Of a stretch of DNA of 64,000 bases, positions 1 to 10,617 are shown piece after piece. The position numbers and the translations under genes were made by a program. Position 1 is the stretch's first letter; the number at the start of each line of letters is the position of its first letter. Source of the stretch: Butyrivibrio sp. (lineage in GTDB: Bacteria; Bacillota; Clostridia; Lachnospirales; Lachnospiraceae); assembly GCA_022486625.1 (NCBI GenBank), contig JAKVKH010000001.1, positions 217,244-281,243 on the forward strand, given 5' to 3'. The notes below the pieces were generated by a model. The model searched no databases and was not told the origin of the DNA. It saw nothing but the letters and a program-made list of their open reading frames with translations.

Positions 1-560
1 TGCAGAATTTCATCCACCAGGTCAAAATAGGGGGTAACTGAGAAGGGAGCAGCGTCTTTTGGAAGATAGCGTACAATGTAATCAAGATGTCCATATACAT
101 CGTAGTCATGGAAGGTAATGACATTTTCCAGCGTGCATTCAAAAAATTCGCGGATGGCGGACTCCGTGCTGCGTCCTTTATAATAATCCGGGTAATACGG
201 GTCTTTGCCGTTGCATACATGAGTGGACGCTATGACAAATTCAAACGGATAGGTTCTGATATAACGGCTGTTGCGGTCGGCGATCTGCGGCTGAAGTCCC
301 AGCTCAATCCCGAAGTGCAGGCCGATCCGGCCATCAAAAGCACTGCGGCATGTCTGGAAATCCTTCATATAACTGTCAGTATCCAGATGAAAGGTGCCGG
401 GGGCAAGATGAGAACCATAGGGATAATTCATATCCATATGCTCGGTAAAACACATCTGATCAAGGCCGAGGGAGATTGCCCGCGTAATCATATCGCGCAC
501 GGGGGCTTCTGAATCGCCGGAATGACAGGAGTGTAAATGATAATCTGCTGGTATTGACAT
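1..560 (-). CDS. PHP-domain histidinol-phosphatase-like protein (C-terminal part cut by window edge)
   Basis: Reverse-strand reading from CAT at 558-560 gives MSIPADYHLHSCHSGDSEAPV..., the PHP motif HxH, with later FGIELGLQ and STHVCNGKDPYY; runs off position 1. Confidence 0.75.
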   Translation of the reverse strand, partial: MSIPADYHLHSCHSGDSEAPVRDMITRAISLGLDQMCFTEHMDMNYPYGSHLAPGTFHLDTDSYMKDFQTCRSAFDGRIGLHFGIELGLQPQIADRNSRYIRTYPFEFVIASTHVCNGKDPYYPDYYKGRSTESAIREFFECTLENVITFHDYDVYGHLDYIVRYLPKDAAPFSVTPYFDLVDEIL

Positions 561-666
561 GGGTAGCCTTTCTGTTTCTTCATATTTTCTTCTGTATGTT
601 TTCAGTACTTAATGCACTTATCTTAACATACTTTTAAGAAAATCGAATTCAATTTGAAGAATGTTC

Positions 667-695
667 TTGAATTTTGCAGAGAAGTTCGCTAGAAT
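667..695 (+). promoter_or_regulatory. SigA-type promoter for gap
   Basis: TTGAAT - 17 bp - TAGAAT about 85 bp upstream of the gap start codon. Confidence 0.6.
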
Positions 696-780
696 AGGAA
701 TTGCTGATAATTTTTTGTCAATCATGATAAAGTAACAGCAACCTATTATATTCTTAAAATCATTTTAGGAGGAACTTAAA

Positions 781-1806
781 ATGGCAGTAAAAGTAGCAAT
801 CAATGGTTTTGGTCGTATCGGTCGTCTTGCCTTCAGACAGATGTTCGGACATGAAGGTTCTGAAATTGTTGCAATCAACGATTTAACAGATCCCAAGATG
901 CTCGCTCATCTTCTGAAGTATGATTCTTCACAGGGCAGATATGAATTCGCTGATACAGTAGTAGCAGGCGAGGATTCTATCACAGTTAATGGCAAGACAA
1001 TCAAGATTTACAAAGAAGCAGATGCACACAATCTTCCTTGGGGCAAGCTTGGTGTAGATGTAGTTCTTGAATGCACAGGTTTCTATACATCCAAGGCTAA
1101 AGCACAGGCTCATATCGATGCCGGTGCTAAGAAGGTTGTTATTTCCGCTCCTGCTGGAAATGATCTTCCTACAATCGTATACAACGTTAACCACGAGACA
1201 CTGACAGCAAATGATAACATCATTTCTGCAGCATCCTGCACAACAAACTGCCTTGCACCTATGGCTAAGGCTCTTAACGACTTCGCTCCGATCCAGTCCG
1301 GTATCATGGCTACAATCCATGCATACACAGGTGACCAGATGGTTCTTGATGGCCCTCACAGAAAAGGTGATCTCAGAAGGGCAAGAGCAGCAGCTGTTAA
1401 TATCACACCTAACTCAACAGGCGCAGCTAAGGCAATCGGTCTTGTTATTCCTGAACTGAACGGCAAACTCATCGGCGCAGCTCAGCGTGTACCGGTTCCG
1501 ACCGGCTCTACAACACTCCTGTTCGCAGTTGTTAAGTCTTCCAAGGAAGTTACAAAGGAGACAATCAATGCAGCAATGAAGGCAGCTTCTGATCCGGAGA
1601 CATTCGGATACAATACAGACGAGATCGTTTCTTCTGATATCGTTGGTATGAGATTCGGTTCTCTGTTCGATGCTACACAGACAATGGTTAACAAGATCCA
1701 GGACGATCTGTATGAAGTACAGGTTGTTTCATGGTATGATAACGAGAATTCTTACACATCTCAGATGGTAAGAACAATCAAGTACTTCGAGAAATTCGTA
1801 AAGTAA
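781..1806 (+). CDS. gap: Glyceraldehyde-3-phosphate dehydrogenase, type I
   Basis: [16 protein letters not shown] and [12 protein letters not shown] motifs; RBS aggagg upstream. Confidence 0.97.
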   Translation: MAVKVAINGFGRIGRLAFRQMFGHEGSEIVAINDLTDPKMLAHLLKYDSSQGRYEFADTVVAGEDSITVNGKTIKIYKEADAHNLPWGKLGVDVVLECTGFYTSKAKAQAHIDAGAKKVVISAPAGNDLPTIVYNVNHETLTANDNIISAASCTTNCLAPMAKALNDFAPIQSGIMATIHAYTGDQMVLDGPHRKGDLRRARAAAVNITPNSTGAAKAIGLVIPELNGKLIGAAQRVPVPTGSTTLLFAVVKSSKEVTKETINAAMKAASDPETFGYNTDEIVSSDIVGMRFGSLFDATQTMVNKIQDDLYEVQVVSWYDNENSYTSQMVRTIKYFEKFVK

Positions 1807-1845
1807 TTCTGACGGATCATCGGGTATTTATGCTCAGATCTCAGA

Positions 1846-1877
1846 GGGGTCCGGCCAATTGGGCCGAACCCCTTTTT
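1846..1877 (+). terminator. Hairpin terminator/attenuator between gap and pgk
   Basis: ggggtccggccaattgggccgaaccccttttt. Confidence 0.8.
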
Positions 1878-1927
1878 AAGCGGGAAAAGCTTAATTTTGA
1901 AACTAATAATGTAATGGAGGCAAAAAA

Positions 1928-3139
1928 ATGGGTCTGAATAAGAAGTCAGTTGATGACATCAATGTAAAGGGAAAACGTGTTCTGTGCAGATGCGATTTCA
2001 ATGTACCGCTGAAGGAAGGCAAGATTACAGATGAAAACCGTCTGGTTGCAGCTCTTCCGACAATCAAGAAACTGGTTGCTGACGGCGGAAGAGTTATTCT
2101 CTGCTCTCATCTTGGCAAGCCGAAGGGAGTTCCGGTTCCGGAACTGTCACTTGCACCTGTTGCAAAGAGAATGACAGAACTGCTGGGTCAGGAAGTGAAA
2201 TTCGTTCCGGAAGATACAGTTGTCGGACCTAAGGTCAGAGAAGCTGTAGCTGCAATGAAAGACGGAGATATCATTCTTCTTGAGAATACCCGTTACAGAG
2301 CAGAAGAGACCAAGAACGGAGAAGCTTTCTCCAAGGATCTTGCTTCCATCTGTGATGTATTTGTAAATGATGCATTCGGAACAGCACACAGAGCACACTG
2401 CTCAAACGTAGGTGTTGCACAGCTTGCAGATACAGCTGTTGTAGGTTATCTGATGCAGAAGGAGATCAACTTCCTGGGCAATGCAGTTGAGAACCCGGTA
2501 AGACCTTTCGTAGCAATCCTCGGTGGCGCCAAGGTTGCTGATAAGCTGAATGTAATCTCCAACCTGCTTGAGAAGTGCGATACACTGATCATTGGCGGCG
2601 GAATGGCTTATACCTTCTTAAAGGCAAAGGGCTATGAAATCGGTACATCTCTTCTGGATGACACCAAGGTTGATTACTGCAAAGAAATGATGGAAAAAGC
2701 TGATAAACTTGGCAAGAAGCTGCTTCTTCCTGTAGATACGGTTGTTACAGAGAGCTTCCCTGATCCGATCGATGCAAAGATTGCTACAGAGATTGTAGAT
2801 GCGGATAAGATTCCGGCAGATCGTATGGGTATGGATATCGGACCTAAGACACGAGCTCTTTATGCAGATGCTGTAAAGTCTGCCAAGACAGTTGTATGGA
2901 ACGGACCGATGGGCGTATTCGAGAATCCGATTCTGGCAGAAGGAACCAAGGCTGTTGCCAAGGCACTTGCTGATACAGATGCTACAACAATCATCGGTGG
3001 TGGTGACAGCGCAGCAGCTGTAAACCAGCTTGGCTTCGGTGATAAGATGTCTCACATTTCCACAGGCGGCGGTGCTTCCCTTGAATTCCTTGAAGGCAAG
3101 GAACTTCCGGGTGTTGCAGCGGCAAATGACAAGAACTGA
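1928..3139 (+). CDS. pgk: Phosphoglycerate kinase
   Basis: [18 protein letters not shown] and [13 protein letters not shown] motifs; follows gap. Confidence 0.97.
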   Translation: MGLNKKSVDDINVKGKRVLCRCDFNVPLKEGKITDENRLVAALPTIKKLVADGGRVILCSHLGKPKGVPVPELSLAPVAKRMTELLGQEVKFVPEDTVVGPKVREAVAAMKDGDIILLENTRYRAEETKNGEAFSKDLASICDVFVNDAFGTAHRAHCSNVGVAQLADTAVVGYLMQKEINFLGNAVENPVRPFVAILGGAKVADKLNVISNLLEKCDTLIIGGGMAYTFLKAKGYEIGTSLLDDTKVDYCKEMMEKADKLGKKLLLPVDTVVTESFPDPIDAKIATEIVDADKIPADRMGMDIGPKTRALYADAVKSAKTVVWNGPMGVFENPILAEGTKAVAKALADTDATTIIGGGDSAAAVNQLGFGDKMSHISTGGGASLEFLEGKELPGVAAANDKN

Positions 3140-3216
3140 AAAATCCAAAAAATATTTTCAGTACGGGGCTGCTGAAGAAGCAGCCTCGTAAACTGATTAA
3201 AAGTGAGGAAATAAAA

Positions 3217-3966
3217 ATGGCACGTAAGAAAATTATTGCCGGCAACTGGAAGATGAATATGACTCCTTCAGAAGCGGTTGAACTGATTAATACTTTGAAG
3301 CCTCTTGTAAAAACAGAGGAAGCTGATGTTGTATTCTGTGTTCCTGCGATTGACATCATTCCTGCCGTAGAGGCAGCTAAGGGCTCTAACATCCAGATCG
3401 GTGCCGAGAACCTTTATTTTGAGGAAAAGGGAGCTTTCACAGGAGAAATTTCTCCTGCAATGCTGACAGACGCAGGCGTTAAGTTTGTAGTCATCGGACA
3501 TTCTGAAAGAAGACAGTATTTTGCTGAGACAAATGAAACAGTAAACAAGAAGGTTCTGAAAGCATTTGAACACGGCATTACTCCTATCGTATGCTGTGGT
3601 GAATCTCTTGAACAGCGTGAACAGGGCATTACAATCGACTGGATCCGTCAGCAGATCAAGATCGCATTCCTGAACGTAACTGCAGACCAGGCGAAAACAG
3701 CAGTTATTGCTTATGAACCGATCTGGGCAATCGGAACAGGTAAGACAGCAACATCTGACCAGGCTGAGGAAGTCTGCGGAGCAATCCGTAAGTGCATCGG
3801 TGAGATCTATGATGAAGCAACAGCAGCTGCAATCCGTATTCAGTACGGCGGATCTGTAAATGCCAAGACAGCGCCGGAACTTTTCACAAAGCCTGATATC
3901 GATGGCGGCCTTGTAGGCGGTGCATCTCTGAAACCGGAATTCGGACAGATCGTTAACTGGCATTGA
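3217..3966 (+). CDS. tpiA: Triosephosphate isomerase
   Basis: [15 protein letters not shown] and [11 protein letters not shown] motifs. Confidence 0.97.
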   Translation: MARKKIIAGNWKMNMTPSEAVELINTLKPLVKTEEADVVFCVPAIDIIPAVEAAKGSNIQIGAENLYFEEKGAFTGEISPAMLTDAGVKFVVIGHSERRQYFAETNETVNKKVLKAFEHGITPIVCCGESLEQREQGITIDWIRQQIKIAFLNVTADQAKTAVIAYEPIWAIGTGKTATSDQAEEVCGAIRKCIGEIYDEATAAAIRIQYGGSVNAKTAPELFTKPDIDGGLVGGASLKPEFGQIVNWH

Positions 3967-4116
3967 AAGGTTTTTTGAATAAAATTAAGGGTACATGAGT
4001 TGATGAGAGGAATCTTTGAGTCTGAGGACCTGGAGATTCCTTTCTGTATGAATAAGCAGATTCTGAAGGCAGTGTATGTTTATTCATGCAGAAAAGAAAG
4101 AGCAGTGAGGCGGCAG

Positions 4117-4623
4117 ATGAAAGTATTGATTTGCAGTGATACACATGGAAAACAGGATCTGATGAAACAGGTCATTGAGCGGGAAGAACCGTTTGAAGTC
4201 CTGGTGCATGCAGGCGATATGGAAGATCAGGTGATCTGCGTGCTCGGTTATACCGATTATCAGGTTCGCATCGTGGCGGGAAACTGCGATTATGGACTGG
4301 GATATTCCCGTGAACAGCTGTTTGATCTGGGAAAGTTTCATACACTTCTGCTGCATGGCAATTTGTGCGGAGGAATGCCCTGTAATCCGACACATGATCT
4401 GAATCCGCTCTGTGAGTATGCAAAACGCAAAGGCGCAGACATTCTGATATATGGGCATACGCATGTGCCGAAGGTAGTAAGAAGAGATCATCTGCTGGTA
4501 ATCAATCCCGGCAGTCTTTCACTGCCAAGGCAGGAGAATCGTGAACCAAGCTATGCCGTGCTGAATATTGACGGTGACGATATCAGCTGCGAGATCAGAT
4601 ATCCGCTTATGAAACAGGAGTAA
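4117..4623 (+). CDS. YfcE/MJ0936-family metallophosphoesterase
   Basis: MKVLICSDTHG...AGDMED...GNCD...YGHTHVP motifs; start reassigned to 4117 from the ORF start at 4000. Confidence 0.85.
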   Translation: MKVLICSDTHGKQDLMKQVIEREEPFEVLVHAGDMEDQVICVLGYTDYQVRIVAGNCDYGLGYSREQLFDLGKFHTLLLHGNLCGGMPCNPTHDLNPLCEYAKRKGADILIYGHTHVPKVVRRDHLLVINPGSLSLPRQENREPSYAVLNIDGDDISCEIRYPLMKQE

Positions 4624-4626
4624 AGG

Positions 4627-5694
4627 ATGATGCAGGAGAAGACGCAGGAGCTGCTGCAATGGTATGAGCAGAACCGGAGAATACTTCCGTGGAGATCGGA
4701 TCCATCGCCGTATCATGTCTGGCTGTCGGAAATCATGCTGCAGCAGACACGCGTGGAAGCTGTGAAGTCATATTATGAGCGGTTCCTGAAGGAAATTCCG
4801 GATGTGGAAACACTTGCTGCAGCGGAAGAAGAACATCTTCTGAAGCTATGGGAAGGTCTTGGCTACTATTCCAGAATCAGAAATATGCATAAAGCGGCAG
4901 AGCAAGTAATGAAGGAGTATGGCGGCAGGATACCGGATACATTTGAAGAACTCAGAAAACTGCCGGGAATCGGAAGTTATACGGCCGGGGCAATTGCTTC
5001 AATCGCCTATGGGAAAAGGGAACCGGCAGTTGATGGAAACGTGCTGCGGGTGTGGACAAGATCGGAAGCAGATCCGCGGGATATATCAGAAGAAGCAACG
5101 AAGAAGGCAGTCCATCAGGAAATGTACGGATATCTTCCGGAAGCGGCAGAGTGCGGGGCGTATAATCAGGCACTGATGGATCTGGGGGCGATGGTATGCA
5201 TCCCGCATGGAGAGCCGCAGTGCGGGGCGTGCCCATGGCAGGAGCGCTGCAGGGCACATCTTGACGGGACAGAAACCGAGTATCCGGTAAAAAAAGTCAG
5301 GAAAGCCCGCAGAATAGAACAGCGGACAATACTGGTTCTGCAGGATCAGAAATGTACTGTGATTCACAGAAGACCCATGCATGGACTTCTGGCGGGAATG
5401 TATGAATATCCGAATCTGGAGGGCAGCCTTTCGGAAGAAGATGTGCGAACATGGCTTAGAAAAGCCGGCGTACAGGCGATCCGGATTATGCCGATGCCGT
5501 CTGCCAAACATATATTCACGCACCTGGAATGGCATATGCGAGGGTATCTGATACAGGTAGATGAACTGTCAGAGTTTCATCCGGAAACGATGGATGCAAT
5601 TCTTGCAGGTTCGCAGCAGGTAGAGGAAAAATATCCGATGCCGGGAGCGTTTCATGTATACAGAGATTATGTCAGAAACATGTCGGGACAATAG
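4627..5694 (+). CDS. mutY: A/G-specific adenine glycosylase
   Basis: LSEIMLQQTRVEAV, LPGIGSYTAGAI and a CxxxxxxCxxCxxxxxC Fe-S loop. Confidence 0.92.
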   Translation: MMQEKTQELLQWYEQNRRILPWRSDPSPYHVWLSEIMLQQTRVEAVKSYYERFLKEIPDVETLAAAEEEHLLKLWEGLGYYSRIRNMHKAAEQVMKEYGGRIPDTFEELRKLPGIGSYTAGAIASIAYGKREPAVDGNVLRVWTRSEADPRDISEEATKKAVHQEMYGYLPEAAECGAYNQALMDLGAMVCIPHGEPQCGACPWQERCRAHLDGTETEYPVKKVRKARRIEQRTILVLQDQKCTVIHRRPMHGLLAGMYEYPNLEGSLSEEDVRTWLRKAGVQAIRIMPMPSAKHIFTHLEWHMRGYLIQVDELSEFHPETMDAILAGSQQVEEKYPMPGAFHVYRDYVRNMSGQ

Positions 5695-5710
5695 CACAGA
5701 GGAGTTTATT

Positions 5711-6214
5711 ATGAAAACAGATAATATTATTCTGATCGGGATGCCTGCATCAGGGAAAAGTACGGTAGGTGTGATTCTGGCGAAGATTATCGGTTACCGC
5801 TTTCTGGATTCGGATCTTCTTATTCAGGAGCAGGAAGGGAAAAAACTTCACCAGATTATTTCAGAAAAAGGAATTGATGGATTTCTGGATGTGGAAGAAC
5901 GTGTCAACGCCGGAATTGCAGCGGAACATACAGTAATTTCCACAGGGGGAAGTGTAGTCTATGGCAGCCTGGCCATGGAGCATTTTAAACAAATCGGTAC
6001 AGTAGTATATCTGCAGGTCGGATACGAAGAACTGATGCACAGATTGCATGATATTCAGCAGAGAGGCGTTGTGGTCAGACAGGGGCAGACCATGCAGGAT
6101 CTGTACCGGGAGAGAACTGCACTGTATGAGAAATATGCGGATGTCACGATTCGTGAAGAAAATGCAACGCCGGAGCAGGTAATTGCAGAAATTATCGGTA
6201 CATTGAATATCTGA
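5711..6214 (+). CDS. aroK: Shikimate kinase
   Basis: LIGMPASGKSTVG P-loop, DSD, STGGSVV motifs. Confidence 0.85.
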   Translation: MKTDNIILIGMPASGKSTVGVILAKIIGYRFLDSDLLIQEQEGKKLHQIISEKGIDGFLDVEERVNAGIAAEHTVISTGGSVVYGSLAMEHFKQIGTVVYLQVGYEELMHRLHDIQQRGVVVRQGQTMQDLYRERTALYEKYADVTIREENATPEQVIAEIIGTLNI

Positions 6215-6299
6215 GTGTGATTGACAGGGGTATCCTGCACGTGTAAAATACATAACAGATGCTATTGATATGACGGGAATCAGAAAGGCTTGGGAGACA

Positions 6300-6860
6300 A
6301 TGTCCAGAAAAGCAACCATTACACAAAAGGAAATTGTAAACGCAGCATTTAAGATTACGAGAAAGGAAGGCTTTGAACAGATCACCTCGCGCAGGCTTGC
6401 GGCGGCGGCAGGGTGTTCCACACAGCCTATTTTTCGAATTTATGATAACATGGATGCACTGAAAAAAGATGTTTATATAAAGGCAGCGGGTTATTATGAA
6501 GACTATTATAAGGATTATGCAAAGACACATGAAATTCCCTTTGTGGATCTGGGGATGGCCTACATTAATTTCGCAAAGAGATATCCGCATCTGTTCAGAT
6601 TGCTGTTTCTGTCAGAACATGGGAAAGACACAAAAAGTATGTATGATCTGATCAATGGAAGTGAGGATAATGCAGTAGCAGAAGTAAAACGTGCTGCAGA
6701 GCAGGGAGCACTGAATCCGGATCAGCTGTTTATGAAGATGTGGATTTATATTCACGGAGCCGGCTGTATGGCGGTTACCGGAGATTATGACCTTGATGAC
6801 AACGACACTGTGGCAATGCTGGAATCTGCATATGCCTCGTTTGCACAGACGGCCGGATAA
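6300..6860 (+). CDS. TetR/AcrR-family regulator
   Basis: N-terminal HTH ITQKEIVNAAFKITRKEGFEQITSRRLAAAAGCSTQPIFR. Confidence 0.8.
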   Translation: MSRKATITQKEIVNAAFKITRKEGFEQITSRRLAAAAGCSTQPIFRIYDNMDALKKDVYIKAAGYYEDYYKDYAKTHEIPFVDLGMAYINFAKRYPHLFRLLFLSEHGKDTKSMYDLINGSEDNAVAEVKRAAEQGALNPDQLFMKMWIYIHGAGCMAVTGDYDLDDNDTVAMLESAYASFAQTAG

Positions 6861-6886
6861 AAAAGTTCTGACGGAGGCGCAGACAG

Positions 6887-7786
6887 GTGGATATCATTAC
6901 AAGGATCAGCGAAGCTTATCCGCATATGAGCAAGGGCAGAAAGAAGATTGCGGATTATGTGACAGATCATGCACAGCAGGCAGTGTTCATGACGGCGGCA
7001 AAGCTGGGAGCAACAACCGGCAACAGTGAATCAACGGTCGTTCGTTTTGCCATATTTCTGGGATATGAAGGATATCCGGAGTTTCAGCATGCACTGGAAC
7101 TTCTGGTACAGGATAAGATGGACAGCGTAGGCAGAACATTTGAACATTTTGACGGAAGCGATGAAGAAGGGCTGCTTCAGGAGGTGCTTACTTCAGATGC
7201 GGACAGAATCAGAAATACAATAACCCGTATGGATCCGGCGGCATTTGCATCTGCCGTGGATATTATCCTGCAGGCAAAGCATCTGTATATTGTCGGGATT
7301 CGCAGCTGTGAACCACTGGCGAGTTTCCTGCATTTTTATCTGAATATGGTAAGAGGAGATAACATTCTGGTCGGAACGACGAGTACCAGTGAGATGTTTG
7401 AACAGATGATCCGGATCGGCGCAGAGGATGCGGTTATCGGAATCAGCTTTCCGAGATATTCCATGAGAACACTCAAATGCATGGAATTTGCAAATGACAG
7501 AAATGCAAAGGTGATTGCCATTACCGATTCTGTACATTCGCCTATGAATCTTTATTCTTCCTGTAATCTCTTTGCACAAAGTGACAGCATATCCATTGTG
7601 GATTCTCTTGTGGCACCATTAAGTGTCATCAATGCACTTATTGTTGCCATCTGCCTCAGGTGTCCGGATGAAGTCAGAAAAGATTTGAAGACACTTGAAA
7701 ATACCTGGAATAATTATCAGGTTTACCTGAATGACGAAATTAATTTTATTGGAGAGGAGCCGGTACTGACGGCAAAGAAATCCTGA
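6887..7786 (+). CDS. MurR/RpiR-family regulator (HTH + SIS)
   Basis: GTG start; MSKGRKKIADYV...NSESTVVRFAIFLGYEGYPEFQ, then SIS domain. Confidence 0.85.
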   Translation: MDIITRISEAYPHMSKGRKKIADYVTDHAQQAVFMTAAKLGATTGNSESTVVRFAIFLGYEGYPEFQHALELLVQDKMDSVGRTFEHFDGSDEEGLLQEVLTSDADRIRNTITRMDPAAFASAVDIILQAKHLYIVGIRSCEPLASFLHFYLNMVRGDNILVGTTSTSEMFEQMIRIGAEDAVIGISFPRYSMRTLKCMEFANDRNAKVIAITDSVHSPMNLYSSCNLFAQSDSISIVDSLVAPLSVINALIVAICLRCPDEVRKDLKTLENTWNNYQVYLNDEINFIGEEPVLTAKKS

Positions 7787-7789
7787 TTT

Positions 7790-9046
7790 ATGAGAAAAAT
7801 AGCAGTAATCGGATGCGGAGCAGCCGGGATGATGGCAGCAATTTCCGCTGCAGAATGCGGCGCATCTGTAACGATATATGAAAAAAATGAAAAACCGGGG
7901 AAAAAGCTTTTTATCACAGGGAAGGGAAGATGTAATGTGACCAATACCTGTGAAACGGATGCTTTTTTCAGTAATGTGTGTCATAATGCAAAATTTCTGT
8001 ACAGTGCAGTTTACGGATACGATCATGATGCAGTACAGGATTTTTTTGAACAGAATGGCTGTCTGCTTAAGGAAGAACGCGGCGGACGGGTTTTCCCGGA
8101 CTCAGATCATTCTTCTGATATTATCCGTACACTTGTGAACGTACTTCAGAAAGATCATGTACAGATCTGCTATGGTGCGCAGGTAACGGAAATAGGCAGA
8201 AAAGACGGTGCGGTATGTTCCATTACGGTGAATCATAAGCAGCAGATTCCGGTGGACGCAGTTATTGTATGTACCGGTGGCCTGTCCTATGAAAGTACGG
8301 GTTCAACGGGAGACGGGTATCTTTTTGCAGAGGCTGCAGGACATACCGTGACAGAAAAGAGTCCGTCCCTTGTGCCGTTTACTGTAAGTGAACCATGGTG
8401 CAGCAGTCTGCAGGGATTGTCACTGAAAAATGTCAGCATCAGAATGGAACGGCAGGGAGAAAAAGGCGGAAAAAAGAAGAAACCGGTATATGAAGGATTT
8501 GGTGAGATGCTCTTTACGCATTTTGGCGTCAGCGGACCGCTGATTCTGACGGCCAGTACCTGTTACAGGGCGGGAGAGAAGATGCTGCTGCATCTGGATC
8601 TGAAGCCTGCATTGTCTGTGGAACAGCTGGATAAAAGAGTACTACGTGATTTTGAGGAAGGACTGAATAAGAACTTCGGGAATATTCTGGGCGGTCTGTA
8701 TCCGTCAAAACTGATCCCGGTCATGACGGAGCTATCAGGGATTGACCCTGAGAAAAAAGTAAATGACATTACAAAGCAGGAGCGTCAGAAACTTGTGGAA
8801 CTGACCAAGGATCTGACGATGACCGTTACGGGTACCAGAGGCTATAATGAGGCCATCATTACCAGAGGCGGTGTAAATGTCAGAGAAATTAATGCGTCGA
8901 CCATGGAATCCAGACTGTGCAGAGGACTTTTCTTTGCAGGGGAAGTCATGGATGTGGATGCGGTAACCGGTGGTTATAATCTTCAGATTGCATGGTCAAC
9001 AGGACATCTTGCGGGTGTGTGTGCCGCGCAGGAAGAAACAGTCTGA
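7790..9046 (+). CDS. HI0933/YhiN-family FAD-dependent oxidoreductase
   Basis: GCGAAGMMAAISAAECGASVTIYEKNEKPGKKLFITGKGRCNVTN. Confidence 0.9.
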   Translation: MRKIAVIGCGAAGMMAAISAAECGASVTIYEKNEKPGKKLFITGKGRCNVTNTCETDAFFSNVCHNAKFLYSAVYGYDHDAVQDFFEQNGCLLKEERGGRVFPDSDHSSDIIRTLVNVLQKDHVQICYGAQVTEIGRKDGAVCSITVNHKQQIPVDAVIVCTGGLSYESTGSTGDGYLFAEAAGHTVTEKSPSLVPFTVSEPWCSSLQGLSLKNVSIRMERQGEKGGKKKKPVYEGFGEMLFTHFGVSGPLILTASTCYRAGEKMLLHLDLKPALSVEQLDKRVLRDFEEGLNKNFGNILGGLYPSKLIPVMTELSGIDPEKKVNDITKQERQKLVELTKDLTMTVTGTRGYNEAIITRGGVNVREINASTMESRLCRGLFFAGEVMDVDAVTGGYNLQIAWSTGHLAGVCAAQEETV

Positions 9047-9078
9047 AGAAAACAGGAATCAGAAGGGGAAAAGAACAG

Positions 9079-9744
9079 ATGAGTCATAATATAGCGATTG
9101 ACGGACCTGCCGGAGCAGGAAAGAGTACCATTGCAAAAATTGTAGCAAAAACACTTTCGTTTATTTATGTGGATACCGGTGCCATGTACAGGGCAATGGC
9201 ACTGTACATGCTCAGAAAGAAAGTTCGGCCGAATCATGAGGACGAGGTCAGTACGGCCTGCAGGGATGTGGACATTACGATCCGCCATGAAAACGGAGAA
9301 CAGGTAGTTCTTCTCAACGGAGAGAACGTAAACGGACTGATCCGTACGGAAGAAGTGGGTAACATGGCATCTGCCATCAGTGTAAACGCTGATGTCCGTA
9401 CCAAACTGGTGGAGCTGCAGCAGGCACTTGCAGCAACGGCAGATGTTGTGATGGACGGAAGAGACATCGGTACGGTTGTACTGCCGAAGGCACAGCTGAA
9501 AATCTATCTGACCGCCAGCACGCATGTCAGAGCACTCCGCAGATATCAGGAACTGACACAGCGCGGGGAAAACTGCGAGATAGAGGCAATTGAACGGGAT
9601 ATTGCAGAACGTGACGAGAGAGACATGCATCGTGAGATATCACCGCTCAGACAGGCAGAAGATGCACATCTGGTAGATTCTTCGGAGCTGACAATTGATG
9701 AAGTGGCACAGCAGATCATCCGGCTGTACCGGGAAAATGCATGA
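9079..9744 (+). CDS. cmk: Cytidylate kinase
   Basis: IAIDGPAGAGKSTIAK, DTGAMYRA, VMDGRDIGTVVLP. Confidence 0.95.
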   Translation: MSHNIAIDGPAGAGKSTIAKIVAKTLSFIYVDTGAMYRAMALYMLRKKVRPNHEDEVSTACRDVDITIRHENGEQVVLLNGENVNGLIRTEEVGNMASAISVNADVRTKLVELQQALAATADVVMDGRDIGTVVLPKAQLKIYLTASTHVRALRRYQELTQRGENCEIEAIERDIAERDERDMHREISPLRQAEDAHLVDSSELTIDEVAQQIIRLYRENA

Positions 9745-9753
9745 GGCGGAAAA

Positions 9754-10617
9754 ATGGCCGAAATCAAAATTATACTGGCTGAAAATGCCGGGTTCTGCTT
9801 TGGCGTTACCAAGGCAGTGGAAAAAGTATATGAGCTGGCGAAAAACAGAAATAATATTTATACATACGGACCGATTATTCATAACGAAAGTGTGGTTGCC
9901 GATCTTGAACGTAAAAACGTCAAGGTTGTAAATACGCCGGACGAACTTTCCAAAATAGAAAACGGAACAGTTGTAATTCGTTCGCATGGAGTGTCCAGAA
10001 GTATTTATGAGCAGATCAATGCACAGGGACTTGAGTGTGTGGATGCTACATGTCCATTTGTAAAGAGAATTCACACAATTGTGGATGAGGAAAGTGCAAA
10101 AGGCAGAACCATTGTGGTGATCGGGAATCCGACACATCCGGAAGTCGAAGGAATTGTCGGCTGGACCAATGGCCCGGTATATGTGGTGGAAACACCCGAA
10201 GAAGCCGAAAAATTCAGCGTTCCGAAGGACACGCAGATCTGTCTTGTATCTCAGACCACGTATAATTATAATAAATTTAAAGATACAGTTGAAATATTTA
10301 AGCAAAAAGGGTACAATATTAATATTGTGAATACTATATGTAGCGCAACGGAAGAAAGACAGACGGAAGCTGACAGAATTTCCGGCCAGGTAGACGCGAT
10401 GATAGTAATCGGAGGGGCACACAGTTCCAACACGAGGAAACTGTATGAGATATGCAGTAAGAAATGTGCATATACATACTTTGTCCAGAAGGCGGATGAT
10501 TTGCCCGGTGATTTTCCGGATGGCGTAAAGACAGTCGGGATAACCGCAGGGGCATCAACCCCAAAGAATATAATCGAGGAGGTTCAGACGTATGTCAGAA
10601 CAAGATCAGACATTTGA
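9754..10617 (+). CDS. ispH: 4-hydroxy-3-methylbut-2-enyl diphosphate reductase
   Basis: AENAGFCFGVTKAV, DATCPFVK, ICSATEERQ cysteine motifs. Confidence 0.95.
   Translation: MAEIKIILAENAGFCFGVTKAVEKVYELAKNRNNIYTYGPIIHNESVVADLERKNVKVVNTPDELSKIENGTVVIRSHGVSRSIYEQINAQGLECVDATCPFVKRIHTIVDEESAKGRTIVVIGNPTHPEVEGIVGWTNGPVYVVETPEEAEKFSVPKDTQICLVSQTTYNYNKFKDTVEIFKQKGYNINIVNTICSATEERQTEADRISGQVDAMIVIGGAHSSNTRKLYEICSKKCAYTYFVQKADDLPGDFPDGVKTVGITAGASTPKNIIEEVQTYVRTRSDI

Noticed and set aside
87-512. 141-aa plus-strand ORF at the left edge
   Set aside because: Antisense to the PHP-domain phosphatase, whose metal-binding motifs are clear on the minus strand.
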